Positions 11,126-20,575 of a stretch of DNA of 64,000 nt are shown here, one piece after another. A program made the translations under genes and the position numbers. The DNA lies in contig JAKPQA010000145.1 in the NCBI GenBank assembly GCA_029547025.1, forward strand, positions 1-64,000, in the 5' to 3' direction. The notes beneath the pieces were generated by a model. That model saw nothing but the letters and a program-made list of their open reading frames with translations, was not told the DNA's origin and made no database searches. This DNA comes from Armatimonadota bacterium (GTDB taxonomy: Bacteria > Armatimonadota > Zipacnadia > UBA1398 > JAKPQA01). Every line of letters begins with the position of its first letter. Position 1 is the stretch's first letter.

Positions 11126-12169
11126 ATGGACGCAGTTGTGGTGGGGGCCGGCCCAGCCGGGTGCGCCTTCGCCGTGGGCTTCGCGTCCGGTGGAGGCTGC
11201 GTCACGCTCGTCGACGGCTCGGGACAGGGCTCCAAGCCATGCGGCGGCGCCTTCCCGCCGGCGCAGCTTTCCGAGACCGTCTCCGGGGCCCTGGCGGCCA
11301 CAAAGCCCCTCTGGTCCGTCCCGTCTCGAGTCCAGTTCGAGACGGCAGACGGGCAGAGCGAGTCGTGGCCCGTGCCACAAGGTGCCCTGGTTGTGTGTGC
11401 CCGCCAGCGGCTGGATGAGGCGCTGCGCAATTGTGCGGCGGAGGCCGGGGCTCGCCTGGTCCGCGGCCGCGCCACGAACATCCATCGCGCCGATGGCCGT
11501 TGGCGGTTGCAGGTTGGGCGAACTGCGCTCTCCGCCGGCCTGCTTGTCGGGGCCGATGGCGCCGCGGGAAGCCATGGCGTCCGCGAGGCGCTCGGTCTGC
11601 CGCCCACCCGCGGCCTGTGGGCGCGCATCTCCCATGTGGATGCTTCGGGCTCAGGACTCCCGCTTCGCGTCCGCGCCCTCCCGGTGCCAGGCTACTGTTG
11701 GTGCTTCCCGGGTACTGAGGCCACCAGCCTCGGGTATCTCGTCGTGAACCCGATCGACTTCGAACAGCCTGAAGTGCGTTCGTCCTTTGCTCGGTTCGCA
11801 GCCGATGCCGCTCCAGGTGCCCCGATGGAAGCGGAATGGAGCGGGCGTATCCCCTACCTGGACCGCCCCGGGGCGGCGGCCCCTGCCTGCGGCCCGGACT
11901 GGGCGCTTGTGGGCGACGCAGCGGGGCTCTGCGACCCGATCACGGGCGCGGGGATCGCTGCGGCCCTGCGGTCGGGCGCACTGGCGGCGGCAACGGCGCG
12001 AACTGGTCGCCTGGGCGCGACAGACGCCCTGTGGTGGACCGGGGAGGTTGGTGAGAGTCTGGCCCGATCCATCTCCGCATTCGGCGCCGCGATGAGGCTC
12101 GGTGGCGAAGCGGGCCGGGCGGCCTACCATGCACTCCTCCGGCAGGCGTTCGGCGGGCATCCACGCTAG
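11126..12169 (+). CDS. Geranylgeranyl reductase-family FAD-dependent oxidoreductase
   Basis: MDAVVVGAGPAGCAFAVGFA dinucleotide fold; CGGAFPPAQL; WALVGDAAGLCDPITGAGIAAALRSG. Confidence 0.8.
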   Translation: MDAVVVGAGPAGCAFAVGFASGGGCVTLVDGSGQGSKPCGGAFPPAQLSETVSGALAATKPLWSVPSRVQFETADGQSESWPVPQGALVVCARQRLDEALRNCAAEAGARLVRGRATNIHRADGRWRLQVGRTALSAGLLVGADGAAGSHGVREALGLPPTRGLWARISHVDASGSGLPLRVRALPVPGYCWCFPGTEATSLGYLVVNPIDFEQPEVRSSFARFAADAAPGAPMEAEWSGRIPYLDRPGAAAPACGPDWALVGDAAGLCDPITGAGIAAALRSGALAAATARTGRLGATDALWWTGEVGESLARSISAFGAAMRLGGEAGRAAYHALLRQAFGGHPR

Positions 12170-13317
12170 CTGCGCCTTGGCCTTCGCGCAAGGAGCAGAC
12201 ACTGGGCTGTGATGACTCCCACGGCGGCGAATGCGGGTAGGAGCCACAAGGCGGTGCGCATCCCGGCCGCCTCGGCGACCTGGCCGGAGATGAGCGGCCC
12301 GGCGAAGCAGCCGATACCGACGGTGGCCTCGTGGAAGCCGGCACGCCTCTCTTTGTGGGCCGGGTCGGACACGCTGTAGTACATGCTTGCGAAGTAGACG
12401 AGCCCGGCGACCAGGCCGTTCACGATATAGCATGAGGCGATGGCGGGAATGCTCTGCGCGAACGCGAGCACCGCGAACGAGCCGGCCGCGAGGGCGTGCC
12501 CCAGCGCCATCCACCAGTAGCGGCAACGCCAGCCCTGCCAGCGAGCAGCCAGGTAGAAGGCCACCACCTGAGCGGCCTGGCGGGCAAACAGCAATCCCCC
12601 GAGCGCCTCGGGCCCGAGCCCGATGGAGGCCGCCTGCTTTGGGAAGATCTCCCGGTGGATGCTGACCAGCAGATAGCCAAGCCCGTTCCCCAGCCACCCC
12701 ACTGCCAGGAATCGGTCGGTGTCCCTGGTCTGGTGCAACGGGGGCTCGGCGGCCTCTGCCGCTGCCGGGACGTGTCGCGCAGGCCGCAGGAACAGAACGA
12801 GGAGACCTGCCACGACCGCGCCGGCGGCCACCACATAGAACGGCGCCCGGTGCGACCAGGCGAAGAGCCGCCCGGAGGGATATGGCGACAGGGCTAGCGC
12901 GGTCCCCCAAGTCATGTTGAAGGCCATGAGGCGCGCGACCACCGATCGATGGTCGCGCTCGGCCCCGGTCCACGCCTGCAGAGCGGGCCAGTAGACGGCG
13001 AGGCCGATGGACCCGATCACCCCGCACGCGGCGACGGAGAGCACGCTGCCAGCCGATGGGATGGCAAGATGAGCGGCGGCCCAGACGCACGCCCCGATGG
13101 TGGCGATGCGCGGTCCGAGTTGGAACCGGCGCGACAGCTTCCCCGCGGACAGGCAGGTCGCGGTATAGACCCCGTAGCGCAGACCGCCGACCAGGCCCAC
13201 GGTGCCCACCGAAGCGCCCAGGCTGTACAGCAGCAGCGGGAACGAGAAGAACCCCGCAGAGGCCGTCAGGTCCATCAGGAAGGTCGCGGCACAGTGGATC
13301 CGCTGTTCGCGCGTCAC
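12166..13317 (-). CDS. MFS transporter
   Basis: Repeated hydrophobic helices, GLRYGVYTATCLSAGKLSRRFQLG loop motif, 383 aa; stop codon overlaps that of the convergent flavoprotein gene. Confidence 0.8.
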   Translation of the reverse strand: MTREQRIHCAATFLMDLTASAGFFSFPLLLYSLGASVGTVGLVGGLRYGVYTATCLSAGKLSRRFQLGPRIATIGACVWAAAHLAIPSAGSVLSVAACGVIGSIGLAVYWPALQAWTGAERDHRSVVARLMAFNMTWGTALALSPYPSGRLFAWSHRAPFYVVAAGAVVAGLLVLFLRPARHVPAAAEAAEPPLHQTRDTDRFLAVGWLGNGLGYLLVSIHREIFPKQAASIGLGPEALGGLLFARQAAQVVAFYLAARWQGWRCRYWWMALGHALAAGSFAVLAFAQSIPAIASCYIVNGLVAGLVYFASMYYSVSDPAHKERRAGFHEATVGIGCFAGPLISGQVAEAAGMRTALWLLPAFAAVGVITAQCLLLARRPRRS

Positions 13318-13375
13318 GCCCCGATCTCGTGCCCTTCCGTCCCGAACTCGGTCGCGCGCCCCTTGGGCCGGCGAA

Positions 13376-14251
13376 CTACGAGGGATCCATCACGCTGACC
13401 GCGTAGGATCCGACGCCGAGCACGTACCATCGCGGAAGCCCGCTCAACTGGCTGAAGTCGAGGTCCACATACCCCCGCGCATCGGCTACCGCGTTGTACG
13501 TCCCCGAGGCCCGAACGGTCGCCGAATACCCCGCCGGCGTCGTGATCGTCAGCCCGGTGCGCCCGGCCGTGATCGCAAGGGGCTGCCCGCCAGCGAGAAG
13601 CGGATCGCGCGTCGCCCTCAGGCCCAGCTCGAGCGCCGCCCGCGTCCCCTGTGGAAGGCCGGCCAGCACCAACCGAAACCGACTCAGATCCCCACGGTTG
13701 GCCTCCACGGCCGGTACCTGGAGCACCCGGAAGTCCGGCAGCAGACCGATGCGGTCATAGGAGATCCGCACGTCGCCGAAGTCCTGGCTGGCGTTGCGCC
13801 AGTTCACGACCCGCAGCGGGTTTCCGGCTCTCGCCCGCCAACCAATGCTGCCCCCGGACTCACGCAGCCGCCACGCGCTGGCCGCTCCCATGGGCGCGGG
13901 CGCCATGACAACCTGACCGTTGGCGTTCCGAATCGAGCGAAACATCTCACCGAGTGACCGTTCCTCCTGGCAGGCTGTCACGTCCACCGAGTCGATCAGA
14001 ACGGCCTCCGGCCTGCCGCTGATCGCTCCTCCGCCGGACTCCGGGGCCAGAACCAGTGACTGCAGGCCAAGTGAACCACGGCAGTCCAGGGGCGCCAAGA
14101 CGACTCGAAGTTGCACGCGGACGGCATGGTGATCCGCCGTTGTCAGTGGGAGAAGGCTGGTGGGCAGGTCCGTCGGACCGGACAGCGCGGTGCACCCGCA
14201 GAGGCTTGGCACCAGAGCGGCAAACCCCAGCGCCCGCGCAACCCACGACAC
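13376..14251 (-). CDS. Hypothetical lipoprotein, paralogue of the upstream lipoprotein
   Basis: GTG start at 14251 gives VSWVARALGFAALVPSLCGCTALSG, a lipobox-like signal; shares motifs with 14395..15297. Confidence 0.65.
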   Translation of the reverse strand: MSWVARALGFAALVPSLCGCTALSGPTDLPTSLLPLTTADHHAVRVQLRVVLAPLDCRGSLGLQSLVLAPESGGGAISGRPEAVLIDSVDVTACQEERSLGEMFRSIRNANGQVVMAPAPMGAASAWRLRESGGSIGWRARAGNPLRVVNWRNASQDFGDVRISYDRIGLLPDFRVLQVPAVEANRGDLSRFRLVLAGLPQGTRAALELGLRATRDPLLAGGQPLAITAGRTGLTITTPAGYSATVRASGTYNAVADARGYVDLDFSQLSGLPRWYVLGVGSYAVSVMDPS

Positions 14252-14332
14252 CACGACCGGCACCCCCGAGCTCGAGCCTGAGGCGGGGACTTCGCCCGGC
14301 CCGGCGCGAGTCCTGCGGCGTCCACAACGAAC

Positions 14333-14362
14333 GGAGCCCCGCCTCCACCGAGGCAGGGCTCC
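14333..14362 (-). terminator. Hairpin between the two paralogous lipoprotein genes, probable terminator
   Basis: GGAGCCCCGCCTC-CACC-GAGGCAGGGCTCC near-perfect stem, followed on the minus strand by GTTCGTTGT. Confidence 0.6.
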
Positions 14363-14394
14363 CTCCACAACTCGATCTCGTCGCGTCGCTGCAG

Positions 14395-15297
14395 CTAGTT
14401 GATGGTGATGACGATGTTGTCGACCGAACGGGTCTGCGTGGGCAGGCCGGCCACGGCGCCGAAGTCCAGCGCGAAGTAGCCCGCGGCATCCGTGACATCA
14501 TTCACGGTGAACTGCGCAGCGCCGCCGTTCAGGGTCACCGTGACGCTCACCGCGGTGGCGGCCGGAAGGCCCGAGCCCTCAACGTTGATCAGGCTGGCGA
14601 GCTGGTTGTAGACGGGCACGCCGATCTCGAAGACAACCTCGGAGATGTTGGCGTTGGTGCCGGTCAGACGGGCGGGGCTCGCATAGTTCAGGCGAACGTT
14701 GCCCAGGAACTGCTGCTTGCGCTGGCCGAAGGTCGTGCTCTGCTCCAGCGTGATCGCATTGGCGGTGAGCCAGCCCATGGCGCCAGGCAGGACAGGCAGG
14801 CGAGGACGATCGTAGCCCAGGGTGTTCTCCTGGCCCGGATCGATACCGGCCGACTGCGGGGCGACCTGAATGACACCGTTCTGGTTGGTGATCGACTGGA
14901 ACTTGGCGTTCTTGTTCTCGTACCAGATCGCATCCTCGGTCTCAGGGCAGAGCTGGTTCGCCACAGCGAACACGCCCGCCTGGGCCGCGGCCAGGGTACC
15001 GGCCGACAGGACATGGAAGGTGGCGGGCACGCCCCTCAGGACGCCGACTCCACCCTCAGGCTGGAGAACCAAAGACGTGAGGTAGAACTGGTTGACTCCG
15101 GGGTTGGCCACATCGACGGACAGGACCGCGCGAACGGTCGCCGCCGTCGCCTCGTTGCTCTGGCCGGGGACGATCGTGTTGGTGAGGTCGCCCGAGCCGG
15201 TGAAGAACGGGCTGGTGCAGCCCGCAAGCGCTACGAGGATGCCCACACCCAGGAAGAGGGGCGCGCAGCGAACGAAACTACGAGTCAAGAAGACCAC
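14395..15297 (-). CDS. Hypothetical lipoprotein
   Basis: LFLGVGILVALAGCTSPF signal peptide with lipobox; intact 300 aa ORF with its own promoter-like sequence upstream. Confidence 0.75.
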   Translation of the reverse strand: MVFLTRSFVRCAPLFLGVGILVALAGCTSPFFTGSGDLTNTIVPGQSNEATAATVRAVLSVDVANPGVNQFYLTSLVLQPEGGVGVLRGVPATFHVLSAGTLAAAQAGVFAVANQLCPETEDAIWYENKNAKFQSITNQNGVIQVAPQSAGIDPGQENTLGYDRPRLPVLPGAMGWLTANAITLEQSTTFGQRKQQFLGNVRLNYASPARLTGTNANISEVVFEIGVPVYNQLASLINVEGSGLPAATAVSVTVTLNGGAAQFTVNDVTDAAGYFALDFGAVAGLPTQTRSVDNIVITIN

Positions 15298-15373
15298 TTC
15301 CCTTTCTTGTCAGTGTTGCCACTCGTTGCTCCCTGCGAGTCCCTCGGGAGCATCCTGGTGCGCACAGTCGGCG

Positions 15374-15402
15374 AGGTTATCAGAGGCCATCTAGGCTGTC
15401 AA
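15374..15402 (-). promoter_or_regulatory. Sigma70-type promoter for the lipoprotein gene
   Basis: On the minus strand TTGACA-N17-TAACCT, 77 nt upstream of the start codon. Confidence 0.5.
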
Positions 15403-16012
15403 CGTCCGGGCGCCTTCTCCGCGGTGTGTCAAATCCCGTTATACGGCGCCCCGAACACCCCACGACTTGCCGAAATCGGCACCACGCGCACATGCACACA
15501 AGTCGTCGAAGCCCGTTGTCCCCCTCTCGCCGAACCTGAACGCGACAAGAGGCGAACGAGGTGTGAGCTGACTTCCCCCCCTCCCTGGCGGACACCCACA
15601 ACGCCTTGCTTCACCAGCCGGCACTCTTGCTTCCGCAAGGCCTTCAGCCAGCAAGACAAGGCGCACGGCCGACCTGGGCATGGGAGTCCCCCGCAACTGC
15701 CAAACGCGGCGCCCCGGGCCCAAGTTCAGCCTTCGCATCCTTCTGACCCATGCTATTCCGGTCGTCCCTGCCAAGGACCTCCCTCCCTTGCCCAGCGCTT
15801 TTTTTCGCGCCTGCGGCCTCGCGCGCCCAGGCTTGCGGTGGAAGCCCGAGTACCGTGTGCTCATGTGCGAGAAGTCCAACGAAGGGGGTCCGTGGAGCTC
15901 GCCGCTGGCTCCGCCCATCCGATGCGCTCTGGCGAGTTCGTCACGGTCGAGCTGAGCGACACGACCTGGGCCGACGTCGCCGGAACCGTCGAGCCGGAGA
16001 CGATGCCCGCTC

Positions 16013-18262
16013 CTACGGCCCGAGCACCTCGAGCTCCGTCAGTTCGAGTACCCCGGCGTACGGCTCCTTCTGATGCTGCGAGCGGCCCAGGCGGACGCGA
16101 ACGTACCGCGCCCTCTGGCCGATGGCGATCCGAACCGGCTCCGGCGAGTACGGCGCGCCCTCACGAGGGGGTTCACGCGTCCCCGCCACCGGACGGAAGA
16201 CCACGCCGTCATCCGAGATCGACACGTCGATGCTCTCCGGCACGAACCAGAACGCGCCATAGAGGCCACGGAGCTGCAGGTTCACCTCGGCCACCTCCAT
16301 GCGGCGGCCGATGTCCACGGTCAATGTAGCCGTCTCCTCCTGGCGTGGATCGTGGCACCAGAAGTTCTCGCCATCGTCCTCGGCCCGGATGCCGTCCGTC
16401 AGGTGAGCCCCGCGGTCACCATAGCCAGGCTGGCACGACGATGCGGTCACCGGACGGCCCAAGGCCAGGTTTCGCGGATCCGGCAATCGTGGCAGCGCCG
16501 GAGGGCGGATGAAGGTGCCGTCGGCGTGGTAGATGCGCACCAGCTCGTCACACAGCGCCTGGAGCCGGGTATGAGCCTCTGGGCCGATCGACGGCTCCGA
16601 TGCGAGCAGACCGTCGATGGCCGCACGGATGTACAGGATGCGCCAGCGCCACGATACGCGTGCCCATGCGGGCAAGCGGGAGTTGATGGACTCGGCCAAC
16701 CGCCGCTCCTCGTCCGCACCGGTCAGATCGGCCACACGCCAGCCGCTCCGTGCGTGCGTCTGCTCCATGAGGCGGAACAGGCGGACGGCATCGTCGGCCA
16801 CGTCTGCGCCCAGGTAATGAACGGCATACTCGCGCAGGATGTCGTCGGTCGCGGCGCTGGGCCGCCAGAAGAAGCGTGCCCAGTAGAACTTGTTCAGGTC
16901 CTCGTAGATGCCTTCCGAGTAGGGCCATCCGCCGATGACCTGCCCGCTAAGCTTGTCAGCCAAGCGCGAGCAGAAGCCGGGCAGTGGGTTGGCCCCGTGC
17001 TCGCCCCATGGCTCCATGCGGTACATCGAGATCTCGGGGAAGGCCGCCAGCGGGTACCGGTCGGGCTCGGGCCGGTGGAGCAAGGGCTCCGGGATCCAGT
17101 CGGAGTGGGTGCCGACGATGATCCCGTCGATCCACTGCGGCCTCTCCCGCTCTATGTAGCTGAGCAAGCCGTCGTACTCCCCTTTGGCGTTCACCTGGTC
17201 GAGCAGCCACGTCGACAGCCATAGCCTGCCCTGAGGGAAGCGCGCGCGGTATAGACGCGCCAGTTGCTCGGAGGCCTTGAGGAAGCCGTTGGCGCCCCAC
17301 GGCGCGCAGTCCGGGCAGGCGCACCCGCCCTGGTCGTACGGCCACGTCCAGGCCAGATCGACATCGCGGAACGCATCCAGCACCTCAGCCTGCCACCGAC
17401 CGATGAGCGCGAGGCCCTCGGGCTTCGAGGGGCACAGCTCTCGGTGGTAATGGGCCGTGCCGGTGTTGCCGTCGGCGCGCAGGGCCTCTGGGCTGGAGTC
17501 GTAGCCCTCGTTCGCGATGAAGGTGAGACCGAAGCGCATGCCAACGGCGTGAGCGGTGTCGGCGAAGTGCCGGAGCCGCGCCACATGAGCCCGAGCCGCC
17601 GGGTCGGCGAAGTCACGGAAGTGGTGCATGTCGAACCAGACCACCAGCTCGTTGCCACCCCAGAGCGCGAACTCCTCGATGACGCGATCGACCTCCTCCA
17701 GCGGCGCGACGTGGTAGAAGTTCCCAAAGTGCGTCGCGAAGTAGATGCCCCGCACGGGGAGCTCCGGTGCGTCACACAGGTCCATCTCGGGAATCCGGAT
17801 GGCCCCCGGCTCGAACGCCATGGCCCGAAGCAAGGCTCCCACGCCAGCCACCACGCCGCTGGGGCTCTGGCCGGCAACGTAGACGCGCCCACGGTGGGTG
17901 GGCTGGGCGAGGATGCGGTAGCCGTCCGCCCGCAGGTCCCGGTCGACGACGAACCGGGGGAGCTGCGCGTCCGCTCGACCAATAGTGATCGTGCACCGCG
18001 TCGAGGCACTCGAAGATCTCGCCAGGGCCTTCCCCGTCCGGTCCATCACGCACCGGGAGAACAGCTCGGCCGCCCTGTGCTCAACCGGCCCGGCACCGGG
18101 GGCCACCTCGACACGGACCCGCGCCACGTCGGAACGCGCCATGGCGCTCCCCTCTTCCAGGCTCGCGGCAGTGCTCCCGGCGGTACCGGCCACCAGCACG
18201 AACACCATCCATCGCGTGCATCTCGTCGTCACTCGCACGACCAGCTCCTCTGCTCTGGGCAA
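16013..18262 (-). CDS. Secreted glycosidase-like protein (GH67/GH20 N-domain-like, TIM-barrel core) with C-terminal F5/8 type C domain
   Basis: N-terminal signal-like helix; ELPVRGIYFATHFGNFYHVAPLEEVDRVIEEFALWGGNELVVWFDM; C-terminal NLALGRPVTASSCQPGYGDRGAHLTDGIRAEDDGENFWCHDPRQEETATLTVDIG discoidin-like. Confidence 0.7.
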   Translation of the reverse strand: MPRAEELVVRVTTRCTRWMVFVLVAGTAGSTAASLEEGSAMARSDVARVRVEVAPGAGPVEHRAAELFSRCVMDRTGKALARSSSASTRCTITIGRADAQLPRFVVDRDLRADGYRILAQPTHRGRVYVAGQSPSGVVAGVGALLRAMAFEPGAIRIPEMDLCDAPELPVRGIYFATHFGNFYHVAPLEEVDRVIEEFALWGGNELVVWFDMHHFRDFADPAARAHVARLRHFADTAHAVGMRFGLTFIANEGYDSSPEALRADGNTGTAHYHRELCPSKPEGLALIGRWQAEVLDAFRDVDLAWTWPYDQGGCACPDCAPWGANGFLKASEQLARLYRARFPQGRLWLSTWLLDQVNAKGEYDGLLSYIERERPQWIDGIIVGTHSDWIPEPLLHRPEPDRYPLAAFPEISMYRMEPWGEHGANPLPGFCSRLADKLSGQVIGGWPYSEGIYEDLNKFYWARFFWRPSAATDDILREYAVHYLGADVADDAVRLFRLMEQTHARSGWRVADLTGADEERRLAESINSRLPAWARVSWRWRILYIRAAIDGLLASEPSIGPEAHTRLQALCDELVRIYHADGTFIRPPALPRLPDPRNLALGRPVTASSCQPGYGDRGAHLTDGIRAEDDGENFWCHDPRQEETATLTVDIGRRMEVAEVNLQLRGLYGAFWFVPESIDVSISDDGVVFRPVAGTREPPREGAPYSPEPVRIAIGQRARYVRVRLGRSQHQKEPYAGVLELTELEVLGP

Positions 18263-18292
18263 CCCATTCCGTGTGCGGCCGGAGGTACGTTA

Positions 18293-19963
18293 TCACCCGG
18301 ATCCCATCGGCACCGGTGGCGACGCTCGCGCGGCCAGTTGGCGCCCTTCGCTTGTGTCCAGTAGCCGGCGGCAGCGATCGTTGTGGACGAGCTCGTGGCC
18401 CACAACCACGGCCACATACCAGAGGGCCACATGCCCCCAGCCGAACGGCCCGCCGCACTGCCACACACCCCATGGCAGGTTAGCGAACACGGCCGTGGTT
18501 CGGACGATACCTTCTACCAGGATGCTGTTGGCATAGTTCAGCACATAGGAGAGGCCGGGCAGGGGAGCCACGAGCACCGCCGAGGCCATCCCCAGGATGG
18601 TCAGCGCGCCCGCGAGGGGCACCACGACCAGGTTGGACACCACCGACGTCAGCGATGCCTGCCGAAAGTGCAGCAGCAGAAGTGGCGTCACGGCGAGCCA
18701 GACGACGCTCGACACGCGCAGCCCACAAAGGACCCACTGCCACGGCCCGCCGGCGCGCCGCCGTGGGCGCAGCGGCAGGTGGCCAGGACGGAGCACCTCG
18801 TCGCGGCCCATCCCCAACCACACCAGCGCCACCGATGCCGCCACGGAAAGCTGGAACCCAGGACGGAACACCGAGCAGGGGTCGGCGGCCATGATGATGA
18901 GCGCGGCGGTGGCGAGGGCGGTCATGGCGTCGTAGTCGCGGCGCAGCGCCAATGCCGTCGCGGCCAGCACTCCCATGAGCGCGGCGCGCGAGACCGATGC
19001 CTCCGGTCCCACGAGCAGCGTGTAGGCGGCGATCAGCGGCACGCAGGCACACGCGCCCACCCAACGCCACGGTCCCGGGCCGCGCGTCAGCGCCAGCACC
19101 ACGCCGGCCAGCACGGCAACCTGGGTGCCCGACACCACGAGGATATGGATCGTGCCGGCACGGCGAAAGTCGTCCTCGATGGAGCGGGGGAGCTGAACGG
19201 ACTGCAGGCCGGCCACTGCGGAGAGCATCAGGTCCGTCGTGAGGCTCGGGCTGGCGCGTGGCATGGTGCGTACCAGCCGGTGGCGGAGCCAGGCGCGGAC
19301 GCGCGCGGTGACCGCCGGCGTCTCAACACGCTGGCTCCGCAGCCGGAGCAGCTCGTCGCATCCGACGAGCTCGAGGCGTATGTCATACCTCAGGCGGTAG
19401 TAGGCCTCGACGTCGAATTCACCAGGGCCGGCAGCCGGCGCGATCGGCTGCAGGTAGCCCGTCACTCTCACACCGTCCCCAACGACGAGGCCCGACGGCG
19501 TCCCCATGTGGGCGAGAACGGTCCGGTCCGTCGGCCGTGCCCCTGGTGATGTACGGAACTCCGCAACCCGGAGCGGCACTCGGCGGAGGCCCCACCCGGG
19601 CGCTGCCGACTCGAGGGCGGTGCCCGTGAGCGTAACCTTCTGCCCGGGAACATACGCCGGGAGGGTCCAGCGGGTGACTGCGTGCCGCAGCATGGCCGTG
19701 GTGCCGACCAGAAGCCCGGCCGCCAGTGCCAGAACCGCGCGGACGCCAGGCCGCGGCAGCCGGGGCAGCCCGATGGTGGACACACACAGAAGGGCCACCA
19801 GCGACCGGACGATCCACGGCCACGACATGAGACGCTCCACCGCCGCTGATGCCGCGATCGATGGACCTTCAGCGGCCAGGCCCCGCCATGTCGCCAAGCC
19901 GGCGACCGCCCCGGCCCCATAGCCGGCTGCGAGCCACACCAGCGTTCGCCGGACCATGGCCAT
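18293..19963 (-). CDS. ComEC/Rec2 family protein (competence membrane core)
   Basis: DDFRRAGTIHILVVSGTQVAVLAGVVLALTR, GPEASVSRAALMGVLAATALALRRDYDAMTALATAALIIMAADPCSVFRPGFQLSVAA. Confidence 0.9.
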   Translation of the reverse strand: MAMVRRTLVWLAAGYGAGAVAGLATWRGLAAEGPSIAASAAVERLMSWPWIVRSLVALLCVSTIGLPRLPRPGVRAVLALAAGLLVGTTAMLRHAVTRWTLPAYVPGQKVTLTGTALESAAPGWGLRRVPLRVAEFRTSPGARPTDRTVLAHMGTPSGLVVGDGVRVTGYLQPIAPAAGPGEFDVEAYYRLRYDIRLELVGCDELLRLRSQRVETPAVTARVRAWLRHRLVRTMPRASPSLTTDLMLSAVAGLQSVQLPRSIEDDFRRAGTIHILVVSGTQVAVLAGVVLALTRGPGPWRWVGACACVPLIAAYTLLVGPEASVSRAALMGVLAATALALRRDYDAMTALATAALIIMAADPCSVFRPGFQLSVAASVALVWLGMGRDEVLRPGHLPLRPRRRAGGPWQWVLCGLRVSSVVWLAVTPLLLLHFRQASLTSVVSNLVVVPLAGALTILGMASAVLVAPLPGLSYVLNYANSILVEGIVRTTAVFANLPWGVWQCGGPFGWGHVALWYVAVVVGHELVHNDRCRRLLDTSEGRQLAARASPPVPMGSG

Positions 19964-19981
19964 GGCCCCCCGGGCGCCATC

Positions 19982-20566
19982 TCACCGGTTATGGGCGTTC
20001 ATTGCATGATCAATGCCCACCCGCACGCAATCGTACACAGCGTCTGCCGCTTCGTCGAGCCTCGGAGACAGGACTTCGAGCTCTTCATCGGAGAGGGTCG
20101 ACAGCACGTGCTCGACGAGTTGGGCGCGCGTCACGGGCCCCCCCACGCCGATCCGCAAACGCGGGAAGTCCGTGGTGCCGAGATGCTGAACGATGGACTC
20201 GAGCCCCAGATGACCACCGGCGCTTCCCTTCCGTCGCAGCCTCAGCCGGCCGAGCTCGAGGTTCACGTCATCCGCCAACACGAGCAGCTGGCTGGGCAGC
20301 AGGCGGAGTTCCTGCAGCGCGGCCTGCGCCGCCAGGCCGCTGCGGTTCATATAGGTCATGGGTTTGACGAGGGTGACTTTGCATCCGCCGATGTGGCCCT
20401 CGGCACTCAGGGAGCGCCAACGGTGAGACCACGTGCGGATACCCATGCGGGCGGCCACTCGGTCCACCACGTCGGCGCCCACGTTGTGGCGCGTGCCCGC
20501 ATACTCCCGGGGTGGGTTCCCCAGTCCCAGGATCAGCTGGATGCGCGGCTCGAACGCGTCGGTCAT
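19982..20566 (-). CDS. pth: Peptidyl-tRNA hydrolase
   Basis: LILGLGNPPREYAGTRHNVGADVVD, VKPMTYMNRSG, LADDVNLELGRLRLRRKGSAGGHLGLESI. Confidence 0.95.
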   Translation of the reverse strand: MTDAFEPRIQLILGLGNPPREYAGTRHNVGADVVDRVAARMGIRTWSHRWRSLSAEGHIGGCKVTLVKPMTYMNRSGLAAQAALQELRLLPSQLLVLADDVNLELGRLRLRRKGSAGGHLGLESIVQHLGTTDFPRLRIGVGGPVTRAQLVEHVLSTLSDEELEVLSPRLDEAADAVYDCVRVGIDHAMNAHNR

Positions 20567-20575
20567 GGGTCCAGT

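Noticed and set aside
15798-15805. Poly-T run that could be a terminator of a plus-strand small RNA
   Set aside because: Only a 4-bp GCGC stem around it; no upstream promoter or stable hairpin found.
14056-16329. 757-aa ORF on the plus strand
   Set aside because: Antisense to both lipoproteins and the F5/8-type protein; no recognisable domain and Arg/Pro-rich composition.
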